Origin: Solen grandis
Lineage: Eukaryota; Mollusca; Bivalvia; Adapedonta; Solenidae
Assembly (NCBI GenBank): GCA_021229015.1
Contig: CM037781.1
Span: 65,864,035-65,928,034 of the forward strand
Length of the DNA stretch: 64,000 nucleotides
Reading direction: 5' to 3'
Shown here: in pieces, positions 60,901 to 64,000 of the stretch
Numbering within the stretch: position 1 is the stretch's first letter
How the letters are laid out: each line of letters opens with the position of its first letter
Position numbers and translations under genes: made by a program
Notes under the pieces: model-generated
Databases searched by the model: none
The model's input: only the letters and a program-made list of their open reading frames with translations
What the model was told of the DNA's origin: nothing

Positions 60901-63044
60901 GTTATGGCACTTGAATTATAAAAATACCACATTTTACCTTGTTAAGAGTTTGGATTCATGAAACAATCTCAATCAAACTTAGAGACAATGTGTATATGTC
61001 GTATTTACGGCTGATATCAGACCATCAGATCTTTTACAGCAATGGTAGTCAGGCGGGCAAAATGAAGCTAACGTTGCCCTTTAGTTTCGTAGCTGAAGAT
61101 TCTGATATATGTCGCCATTAGAGCAGGACCTTTAAAAGACATCACAGGGCAAATAAATTGTTGTATTGAAACTAGTTCCAAGCTACTTGAATATGTTCTT
61201 TGACTTATTGAGGGAGCTTTGTCTTAAACTCGATTTCTATAATTGCATTTGTTAGAGCATGAATTCACCATGATGCTCTTCAATTATATTCTCAAAGCTC
61301 AACTGTCTATCGCATATTACTGACTACGATACATTTATTGTAAAGAACTCTCAGGAAACTCAGTCATATAAGATGTTTTGTTAATCATTGAACCGGGAAG
61401 GAATTTATTTAATTTTTTTTTTTTTTTAATTTTTTTTATTTAGTTAAACAAAATATAATTTATACTCATTTAATTCTTATTTTGATATTAGCTTCATGTT
61501 AAATGAAAACACGAAAAAGGTGAAATCTTAATTAGTTTGGGTCTTGAAAAGTTTTATAGATCTATATGTGAAAATATGTGAAAATATGTTGAGACTCCTG
61601 TAAAATGAAAAGTAAGCAACCAAAATGTTTATATTTAAACTCACATTGATTCCTAGTTTTTCAGATAAAGAATGTGCTGAAATACTGTACCATACCTGTT
61701 TTTAGATTCCATGTTTCATGGCAAGCTATATATTAGCTAAATACTTAAACATAAGATAACTATTTTAAAAGAACAGATTATTTTTGCTTAATGAACAAAC
61801 TTAACGTTTTTGTATTTCCTGGCGTTTATTGGGCTAGATGTAAACATCGAAATTCCCCTTCTACTTTTGACAGAGTAGCGATTTTGATCTTTTCATATGG
61901 CGAAAATGAGCAAATTTCTCATAATGCAATCTGGTTATCACGAGGTTTCAGTAAAAGGACGAGATGCCGTGATAGTTTGACTCATGTTTTGCATTCTTTA
62001 AACTAATTTTCGATCAAGTAAATCAAATTCTAAATTTTTATGAAGAAGAAATTAATGCAAGCAAACTTGGCAAATTGCTTTACGTCCAGATCAAGGAAAC
62101 TTTGTTTTGGATTGTAAGACATAAAAGCATTTGAACGCTAGATTACAAATACGGTACATGCTGTCAAAACGGAAGTTGGTGCTTAATGATTTTAATAGAT
62201 CTGTACGTAATAGAGCTTAAAGCAAAGAACCTGTGTCTTCATACAGCAATATCTCTGCTGGGTACAAACATTCTAGATCGATCATTGTTTTTGACAGATG
62301 CAAGATGGAACAAAGTATTTATAGTTAATTGAAAATGCACCTTTTCTCCTCACTGCATTTATGATATGGAACATAAGTTAACGTGGATTGAATGCATTTA
62401 AATGTTTGAAGTTGATTAAATTCAATCTCGCTATTGTTCTAAAGAGAGAAATCGTTGTAACTTTGTTGTTCGATAGTATTACCAAACTAGAAACAGGAAG
62501 ATACCTTTTTCGTATTTTGTTATTAAAGACAATTTGCACAGTAAAATTACGATATCCGAGAATTTTTGTCAAACTTAGGTATAGACCTAGTCCCGTTATG
62601 ACCTCCTATGCGTTCTATGAAATTAAATTTTAAAAAAAGATACATTCTCTCAATTTTCCAAACATTTCGATCATTTGCCCTCGGTCCTCGGAATAACGTA
62701 ATTTCATTTATCTGTATTCATATAATAGTACCCGGACACTTTATGTAGTTGGTAGATAATATAGAAGCTTGATATATACAATTAACAGTGTGGCCATTAA
62801 CATCTTGCTTTCACTACCCCAACTAGGTTGTGAAATAGCTCCCAAAGCCATATCTACAAGAATGGTCGCCTGTCTTTGGTGGTTCTTCACAATGATAATC
62901 ATTTCCTCGTACACCGCTAATCTTGCCGCCTTCCTTACGGTGAAAAGAATGGATTCACCGATTAAAAACGCCGATGATCTCTCGAAACAGACCCGGATTA
63001 AATATGGCACCCTTGCTTCTGGTTCCACGCATAATTTCTTTAAG
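22464..63044 (+). CDS. Kainate-type ionotropic glutamate receptor, partial split gene (10 exons)
   Basis: Subunit of a tetrameric glutamate-gated cation channel of the plasma membrane (synaptic or neuromuscular). Ten exons join in one frame: 22464-22645, 34229-34282, 42899-43066, 46964-47107, 48565-48666, 50043-50156, 51995-52204, 52679-52902, 58995-59113, 62827-63044; all borders are AG/GT and the phases match. The ~511 codons cover the C-terminal half of the amino-terminal domain, lobe S1, M1, the pore loop (SLMQQG), M3 ([12 protein letters not shown]) and the start of S2 (GSTHNFFK). Kainate affinity comes from NPHPC, VENQF, MDSPI-NADDL and the ATD string [21 protein letters not shown] is closer to AMPA receptors. 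Full-length members have roughly 900 residues, so about 250 N-terminal and 200-250 C-terminal residues are missing. The 5' exons should lie upstream of 22,464 or across the N gap; the 3' exons lie past 64,000. Family assignment is near certain; the paralogue is not resolved. Confidence 0.95.
23042..23245 (+). mobile_element. TTAA-type hairpin MITE, copy 6 (left hairpin arm deleted)
   Basis: Starts ttaaccctttccctcatagag, ends gagtctatatgagggaaagggttag. After ccatgaaaag the sequence jumps directly to taactcgcaggctgatcagg, so the left hairpin arm is missing and the copy is ~35 bp shorter. Right TTAA is mutated to TTAG. Confidence 0.92.
23246..25224. other. Intron sequence
   Basis: Within the intron between exons a and b. 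Somewhat GC-richer at 23,600-24,600; two identical tgacgtatca words (23,861 and 24,537) were seen but no function can be assigned. No exon recognised. Confidence 0.4.
25225..25315 (-). mobile_element. tRNA-like SINE head
   Basis: Reverse complement carries ggtagctcactatagggga (A box) and ccgggtttgagtcccgg (B box) at normal spacing. No folded tRNA with correct ends is evident, so a SINE or tRNA relic is preferred. Confidence 0.55.
25495..25760 (+). mobile_element. tRNA-headed SINE with shared 3' domain
   Basis: Head ggttaccgagtggttataaa with B box ttggttcgatcaacgg, then a body with tgaggcagcactttaacg, then tail gactaaaattctgtcgattg ending gacattaaac. The tail matches the tails at 28,068 (rev.), 33,820 and 58,958. 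Confidence 0.8.
25956..26992. mobile_element. Tandem-core element with hairpin 5' end and inverted termini
   Basis: Begins atgcccccgaaggtgggcat, a hairpin-forming end, followed by a ccgtccgtctgtccgtcc stretch; ends atgcacttcgggggcat, the inverse of the start. The core has ~160-bp repeats (caccatcatgagacgatgtgt words at 26,171, 26,332 and 26,493). No ORF. Structure resembles pearl/Helentron-type non-autonomous elements of bivalves (inference). Confidence 0.75.
27751..27947 (-). mobile_element. TTAAGGTAAT-type MITE, copy 1
   Basis: Reverse complement contains atcattaaattgtgatcatg, a gattttatagtaaatgcaatcc segment, gcactgaagtcttttaaagc and atttgaaggacaatgattta, all shared with the elements at 32,806 and 33,971. 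Ends are more decayed than in those copies. Confidence 0.7.
28068..28338 (-). mobile_element. tRNA-headed SINE, minus orientation
   Basis: B box at the right (rev. ggtcatgggttcgatcaccg), a middle with gtcacattatcctgacaccgg, and tail at left (rev. gactaaaatactgttgatgg). Same body as 50,970-51,240. Confidence 0.82.
28339..29461. other. Intron sequence
   Basis: No exon or repeat recognised; a 97-codon + frame at 28,358 looks like chance. Confidence 0.4.
29462..30413 (+). mobile_element. GCTCACC-type tandem-core element
   Basis: Begins ttagctcagcagagcacaat then gtgctcaaagtgagct, an end that can fold; then ccgtccgtcgccaacaatat. Core units of ~150-160 bp carry catgaatgtctaccataatt and gctaaaataaagttgatccc. 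Ends gtgagcgatctagggccatg then tggccctcttgttt. No ORF. Confidence 0.82.
30827..31700. repeat. Minisatellite, 19-bp and 27-bp units, 46-bp higher-order period
   Basis: Basic unit tgactgggtgtggtatcag (19 bp: starts at 31,031, 31,050, 31,069). A 27-bp variant adds tctaggtg; the tctagg words at 31,266, 31,312 and 31,358 are exactly 46 bp apart, so a 19+27 dimer became the repeating unit in the central part. Edges are degenerate. Confidence 0.95.
31701..32517. other. Intron sequence
   Basis: Nothing recognised. Confidence 0.4.
32522..32674. mobile_element. 153-bp inverted-repeat element with ACTT duplication
   Basis: Ends AAGGTAAAGTCCCTG and CAGGGACTTTACCTT are exact inverses, flanked by ACTT on both sides (32,518-32,521; 32,675-32,678). 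The middle has its own inverted pair, aaccaaggttccc / gaaaccttggtt. A related, inverted copy is at about 44,300-44,455. Confidence 0.88.
32745..32805 (-). mobile_element. tRNA-like SINE head
   Basis: Reverse complement has taggatgcctgagagtgg and a perfect B box, ggttcgaatcc. It abuts the MITE beginning at 32,806. Confidence 0.6.
32806..32986 (+). mobile_element. TTAAGGTAAT-type MITE, copy 2
   Basis: Starts TTAAGGTAATCCATCCAT and ends GATTACCTTAA. Body atcattaaattgtgatcaag, ttctatagtaaatgcaagcc, agcatttgaaggatcg. TTAA on both sides could be the target duplication or part of the palindromic terminus. Confidence 0.85.
33482..33672 (+). mobile_element. tRNA-headed SINE, second tail type
   Basis: Head agactccgtggtctagaggt (A box) and ttgggttcgaaacccgg (B box), body with ccctggtgcagagtactg, and tail ttccaaatcgacgtaaaaac then ttgttttaactaa. 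The tail differs from the gactgaaatactgtc type and recurs as a fragment at about 21,858. Confidence 0.8.
33788..33875 (+). mobile_element. SINE 3' tail fragment
   Basis: gactgaaatactgtcggtgg followed by gacgttaaacccaacaaac and an (aaac)n-rich end: the tail of the other SINE families without a head. Confidence 0.75.
33971..34145 (+). mobile_element. TTAAGGTAAT-type MITE, copy 3
   Basis: ttaaggtaattcatccatca at the left, gaaggtttaccttaa at the right, body atcattagattgtgatcatg, tttcatagtaaataaatcc and agcatctgaaggaccatg. Ends 84 bp before exon b. Confidence 0.85.
34229..34282 (+). CDS. GluK-like exon b: ATD micro-exon
   Basis: An 18-codon exon, too short for a routine ORF scan, found by looking for the expected ATD continuation. 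Acceptor tatgtctttgcag, donor ttg|gtaagt, phase 0 at both ends. It encodes [18 protein letters not shown], aligned to vertebrate ILFMGMMTEYYHYFFTTL. Its length divisible by three means skipping would keep the frame but delete a central ATD helix and strand. It sits between introns of 11.6 and 8.6 kb. A TTAA-flanked MITE ends about 85 bp upstream. Confidence 0.93.
34769..35193 (+). mobile_element. GCTCACC-type element, short copy
   Basis: Begins ttttagctcacctgagcaca, ends ggtgagcggttcagagccat then cattgccctcttgttta; internal ggtcaaaaagtaggtcactg words occur twice. Same termini as 29,462 but a different core. Confidence 0.82.
35899..35940. repeat. Perfect 42-bp palindrome
   Basis: tgattactgaaatacaatata is followed directly by its exact reverse complement with no loop. 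One mismatch outward the symmetry continues for three more pairs on each side. Confidence 0.98.
38844..39195. mobile_element. Inverted-repeat element, ~352 bp
   Basis: Left gtcccaactccgccccc and right ggtggcggagttaggac are inverses at 15 of 17 positions. The interior is AT-rich with no ORF. No clear target duplication, so identity as a MITE is tentative. Confidence 0.5.
39424..39594 (+). repeat. Dispersed ~170-bp repeat, copy 1
   Basis: Shares aagaccatttc, cggcaatactcg, gctgatttaaactgaccaatcagtgac (broken) and a ctcatctcggagtgaaat end with 51,264-51,430 and 57,774-57,960. Confidence 0.7.
39836..41449 (+). mobile_element. GCTCACC-type element with four ~320-bp core units, first copy
   Basis: Left end is diverged (tagtcaccgagacacgtgct), followed by gtcgtccgtcgtcgtgcg. 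Core units begin at catctcctctgaaaccactg, 40,241, 40,561, 40,880 and 41,203, i.e. 319-323 bp apart. Each holds ggttgccatggcaacaa, actactggccagatttt and catggccgccaggggcgggg. Right end gggccatcatgggcctcttg. Frames within it are repeat shadows. Confidence 0.88.
41577..42858 (+). mobile_element. GCTCACC-type element with ~320-bp core units, second copy
   Basis: Left end intact: ttttagctcacctgagcaca then acgtgctcaaggtgagc, which folds on itself. Core starts near 41,692, 41,953 (shortened unit), 42,272 and 42,592. Right end ggcgatttag-like: gcgcgatttagggccatcat then gggcctcttgtttt, finishing about 40 bp before exon c. Confidence 0.9.
42899..43066 (+). CDS. GluK-like exon c: ATD C-terminal lobe
   Basis: Fifty-six codons, phase 0 at both ends, acceptor cccaatcttccag, donor aag|gtacgt. 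Begins [20 protein letters not shown] and continues [17 protein letters not shown], matching the DLFALDLELY-GVNMTGFRLL-N-HV-IIEKW segment of kainate ATDs. NIT is a predicted N-glycosylation site at the position where vertebrate receptors have NMT. A repetitive element ends about 40 bp upstream, so the polypyrimidine tract is squeezed between that element and the exon. Confidence 0.95.
43165..43332 (-). mobile_element. tRNA-headed SINE, minus orientation
   Basis: Reverse complement: cggcttagatagagtagtgg (A box), ctcggttcgattcctgg (perfect B box), then ggctggatactccggtttcc. It lies about 100 bp after the exon c donor. Confidence 0.75.
43583..44139 (+). pseudogene. Possible frameshifted intronless ORF remnant, unknown
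   Basis: Inside the intron after exon c. Two overlapping + strand frames give 106 and 84 codons and would join into about 190 codons by a one-base shift near 43,885-43,903. The first ([20 protein letters not shown]...) and second (...[19 protein letters not shown]... [17 protein letters not shown]) are hydrophilic and charged, unlike the Ile/Phe/Tyr-rich chance frames elsewhere in these introns. No family was recognised. It could be a decayed retrocopy or a transposon ORF fragment. A 164-codon antisense frame overlaps it and is probably a shadow, but strand choice is not secure. Confidence 0.3.
44300..44455 (-). mobile_element. Inverted copy of the ACTT-duplicating element, decayed ends
   Basis: Reverse complement of this segment matches 32,540-32,660: ggaccacttaacctctacca, agataaccaagg, gaaaccttggtta, aggtccgaaatgtag. 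The outer AAGGTAAAGTCCCTG termini are largely lost. Confidence 0.75.
45636..45662. repeat. Poly-C / (CT)n microsatellite
   Basis: About 11-12 C followed by ten or so CT. Confidence 0.9.
45893..45971. repeat. (CA)n-(TA)n compound microsatellite
   Basis: Alternating CA repeats then TA repeats, with minor interruptions. The 88-codon frame across it is not a gene. Confidence 0.95.
46964..47107 (+). CDS. GluK-like exon d: [13 protein letters not shown] segment
   Basis: Forty-eight codons, phase 0 at both ends, acceptor tccgtccatacag, donor tcg|gtatgt. Starts [13 protein letters not shown], the nearly invariant TEAALMYDAV helix of kainate ATDs, and ends NTLINLMKS, matching FMNLIKE. The Cys in [10 protein letters not shown] corresponds to the conserved Cys of SLQCHRHKPW, which forms a disulfide in the vertebrate ATD (family knowledge). 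The open frame extending past the donor on the + strand is intron read-through. Confidence 0.95.
47108..48564 (+). other. Intron between exons d and e
   Basis: 1.46 kb, no repeats recognised. Confidence 0.8.
48565..48666 (+). CDS. GluK-like exon e: end of ATD
   Basis: Thirty-four codons, phase 0 at both ends, acceptor cccttcccgtag, donor gag|gtatgt. Encodes [20 protein letters not shown] then [14 protein letters not shown], matching the [24 protein letters not shown] block that closes the ATD. The Gly-Leu-Ser/Thr-Gly turn and the RxEF/KDF strand are retained. Below the length usually reported as an ORF, but splice sites and alignment are clear. Confidence 0.94.
48667..50042 (+). other. Intron between exons e and f
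   Basis: 1.38 kb; holds MITE copy 7 near its 3' end. Confidence 0.85.
49699..49929 (+). mobile_element. TTAA-type hairpin MITE, copy 7 (hairpin tip deleted)
   Basis: TTAA at 49,699-49,702 and 49,926-49,929; termini ccctttctctcatagagg and tatatgagggaaaggg. Left arm gcgaacagcataaaaccag runs directly into agtaactcgcaggctgatc, so the gatcagcctgcg part of the left arm is missing. Confidence 0.93.
50043..50156 (+). CDS. GluK-like exon f: ATD-LBD linker and first S1 strand
   Basis: Thirty-eight codons, phase 0 at both ends, acceptor tttttttctag, donor ttc|gtaagt. Encodes [16 protein letters not shown], matching the KIGIWNSNSGLN segment, then a charged linker, then [10 protein letters not shown], the counterpart of NRTLIVTTIL, which opens lobe S1. 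NAT is a predicted glycosylation site at the position of vertebrate NRT. The linker is low in hydrophobic residues and differs most from relatives, as expected for this segment. A TTAA-flanked MITE ends about 110 bp upstream. Confidence 0.94.
50970..51240 (-). mobile_element. tRNA-headed SINE, minus orientation
   Basis: Rev. B box gagccgtggtttcgatcacc, middle gtcacattatcctagcactgg (as written on +) shared with 28,068-28,338, tail rev. gaccgaagttctgtcaggtg. Confidence 0.82.
51264..51430 (+). repeat. Dispersed ~170-bp repeat, copy 2
   Basis: catagactatttaatcagag, cggtataattcgttgattta, aactgacgaatcagtc, gtaggtttacgtctaaattc then ggaatgaaat, parallel to copies 1 and 3. Confidence 0.75.
51995..52204 (+). 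CDS. GluK-like exon g: ligand-binding lobe S1
   Basis: Seventy codons, phase 0 at both ends, acceptor caacatttcag, donor aat|gtgaga. Starts [20 protein letters not shown] and continues [20 protein letters not shown], then [16 protein letters not shown]. These match EEPYVMYRKSD, FEGYCLDLLKELSNILGF and EWNGMVKELIDH. NGT is a further glycosylation sequon. At the exon end, DRKN adds about four residues before the ADLA motif of the next exon compared with vertebrate kainate receptors; this depends on using GTGAGA as donor, the only phase-0 choice seen. The antisense open frame over this exon is a shadow. Confidence 0.95.
52604..52622. repeat. Poly-C tract (19 C)
   Basis: In the 474-bp intron between exons g and h, 57 bp before the acceptor. 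Confidence 0.95.
52679..52902 (+). CDS. GluK-like exon h: end of S1 and M1
   Basis: 224 nt, entering in phase 0 (acceptor ttttttaacag) and leaving with two bases of an Arg codon (gcaag|gtaagt). Encodes [20 protein letters not shown] then [18 protein letters not shown]1 residues that contact agonist. The Arg of TYER is the family's alpha-carboxylate-binding Arg. The Pro of vertebrate APLTITY is Gly here, as Ser/Gly variants are in other invertebrate kainate receptors. M1 follows: [20 protein letters not shown] then VIAR. The Y of AAYLCV aligns with the vertebrate GluK2 Y/C editing position. A run of 19 C lies about 57 bp before the exon. Confidence 0.96.
53793..53960 (+). mobile_element. tRNA-headed SINE
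   Basis: tggttgtcgaatggtaagaa (A box), gtcggttcgattcctgg (perfect B box), then a short body ending near cccgtatacatgccacttg. Confidence 0.65.
55160..56095. mobile_element. Tandem-core element, ~150-bp and ~175-bp units
   Basis: Starts ataccccc-gcaaaagaagtt with gagagtgggtatatagg, then gtctgtcggtccatccc, the same layout as the 25,956 element. attcataatcag words at 55,281, 55,433, 55,582 and 55,733 give a ~150-bp period; a second pair of units (tcttgtccagaacactcg..., acagatggcgactaggaaag...) occupies 55,810-56,090. No ORF. Confidence 0.75.
57774..57960 (+). repeat. Dispersed ~185-bp repeat, copy 3
   Basis: tatagaccatttcatttcgg, caatacccggtataacttgc, tgatttaaattgaccagtca, ending tctcatttcggtgagaaatg. 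Confidence 0.75.
58749..58972 (+). mobile_element. tRNA-headed SINE next to exon i acceptor
   Basis: Head gggcctccgtggccgagtgg (A box) and gtgggttcgaatcccggc (perfect B box), body gaggaagccatctagctgg, cccggatgcctccgtgcatt, cggggtcttcctccacctg, and tail gactgaaatactgtca. Best-preserved copy of the family also seen at 5,215. Only 22 bp separate its tail from exon i. Confidence 0.9.
58995..59113 (+). CDS. GluK-like exon i: M1-pore linker and pore loop
   Basis: 119 nt; the first base completes the split Arg codon and the last base is the first of a Gly codon. Acceptor tctgtttataccag, donor caag|gtatgt. Encodes [20 protein letters not shown] then [24 protein letters not shown] and VENQF are typical of kainate rather than AMPA subunits. 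In MQQG the first Gln (CAG) is the Q/R site of the selectivity filter, so the genome specifies the Ca-permeable Gln form. Missing from a simple ORF scan because the frame is short and split. A tRNA-headed SINE ends about 22 bp upstream. Confidence 0.96.
59114..62826 (+). other. Intron between exons i and j
   Basis: 3.7 kb; an A/T-rich tract near 61,410-61,440 and no recognised repeat or exon. A 115-codon + frame at 59,334 is chance-like. Confidence 0.8.
62827..63044 (+). CDS. GluK-like exon j: M3 gate and start of S2
   Basis: 218 nt; two bases complete the Gly codon, then 72 codons in frame. Acceptor accccaactag (poor pyrimidine tract), donor aag|gtatgt, phase 0 exit. Encodes [20 protein letters not shown], then [18 protein letters not shown], the M3 helix with the channel gate, then [20 protein letters not shown] and [14 protein letters not shown]. 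The GST of S2 supplies the Ser/Thr pair that binds the agonist gamma-carboxylate in relatives. An ATG 58 bp upstream in the same open frame is intron sequence. The next exon (TYEKMW region) is not in the remaining 950 bp. Confidence 0.97.
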
Positions 63045-64000
63045 GTATGTATCCCCGCTGTTGAAATGCGGATAATACAGCAGTGGCGTCACAAACTGGG
63101 AACCAACTCGTCAAACTAGCAGAGATGACTTTGTCCTCTGAATACATTCCCTTCAATCCGGAATTACCAATTATTACATGGGTTCAAGAAATAAATAATT
63201 AGATAAACAAATATTCAAGTCACATCTTTAAAATAACATAGATAGAATGAAATTTCATTTAAACAGAATAAAACAATAAGATTTCATTAAAATAGAATAC
63301 ATGAACAGTACGTGAAAACATGATTTCAACTTTTACAAATGAAATTACACAAAAATGTCAGAGGAAGGAAATAGAGAATCATGTGACTGAAGTGATTCTA
63401 AAACAAACACACACACACACTGAGTAACATAAAACTTACTAAATTGAATCTTTATTAAATTAGTAACAATATCTCCCTACTCGCTGTTCACTCTATACAT
63501 CCGATGCTAGCCTGGAGAACAACTCTGTACATCACGTGATAAAGGTCAAGCACGATCAATTAGATTAAACTGAGTTCTAATTTAAGATTCACCAGATACA
63601 TTAATTTGCTTTCGGCGACTAAAGTAGTGTAGTTTTAATGGAAAGAAATAGACTTCTAGAGTTTGTAGTACATATAGTTTAGGTTTTGCGAAATTTTAGA
63701 GGCTTTATGTGTAAATTCCATGTAGAATGTCGAGAACATTTTTTTTATGCAGACATACATCAGGATAAAACATAACAGACCATGGTTTTTATTAAGTGTG
63801 ATTGTTTCGATACACAATAAAAACAAATATATTACCATGCTCGTAGCATATAATACCACATGAAAACAACAGGCAGAGAAAAATAATATATGATGAAATA
63901 AAGTTATCAACTGCATAAAGTTAGAAGTTAGGACAACATAAACACCATTATAGTGTAGTCTTTCTGACAGCTAGGGTTTCTGCAAGATACATGTCCGGGG
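63045..64000 (+). other. Start of the intron after exon j
   Basis: No continuation of S2 in any + frame; short CA tract at 63,408-63,420. The 86-codon minus frame at 63,656 has chance composition. Confidence 0.75.

Overview
The window is eukaryotic genomic DNA, most likely from a bivalve mollusc. It is AT-rich, has multi-kilobase introns with GT-AG borders, and is dense in small interspersed repeats: tRNA-headed SINEs, hairpin MITEs, and short elements with tandem cores that begin and end in hairpins. The bivalve assignment is an inference from the repeat style and from the protein affinities; no species is named.

The one gene that can be read is a split, partial kainate-type ionotropic glutamate receptor (GluK-like) on the + strand from about 22.46 kb to 63.04 kb. 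Ten exons join in frame (182, 54, 168, 144, 102, 114, 210, 224, 119 and 218 nt; about 511 codons). They run from the middle of the amino-terminal domain through ligand-binding lobe S1, M1, the pore loop with a genomic MQQ at the Q/R site, and the M3 gate [12 protein letters not shown], into the start of S2. The first ATD exons and everything after early S2 (rest of S2, M4, tail) were not found; the 3' part must lie beyond the window.

Left part (1-19,260): a 147-bp-unit repeat element, a degenerate ~30-bp array with a ~124-bp C run, a SINE, five copies of a TTAA-flanked hairpin MITE, a 47-bp tandem array, and one isolated minus-strand exon (11,251-11,423) encoding part of a spectrin-type repeat. 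From about 12.9 to 19.26 kb the sequence looks error-rich (expanded homopolymers, corrupted repeat copies). It ends in a 100-N gap at 19,261-19,360, so linkage of the left part to the receptor gene rests on scaffolding only.

Right part (19,361-64,000): the receptor exons inside introns of 1-12 kb, which carry nearly all the other features: 63-bp and 58-bp arrays upstream of the first visible exon, SINEs in both orientations, three families of short inverted-repeat elements, Helentron- or pearl-like elements with 150-320-bp tandem cores, a 19/27-bp minisatellite with a 46-bp higher-order period, a perfect 42-bp palindrome, and a ~1.7-kb duplicated intron block ending about 40 bp before the 42,899 exon. 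No bona fide tRNA, rRNA, CRISPR array, promoter or bacterial-type operon was seen. Nothing here is convincingly a new biological system; the most useful leads are the hairpin MITE family, the duplicated tandem-core element, and a SINE whose tail overlaps a splice-acceptor region.
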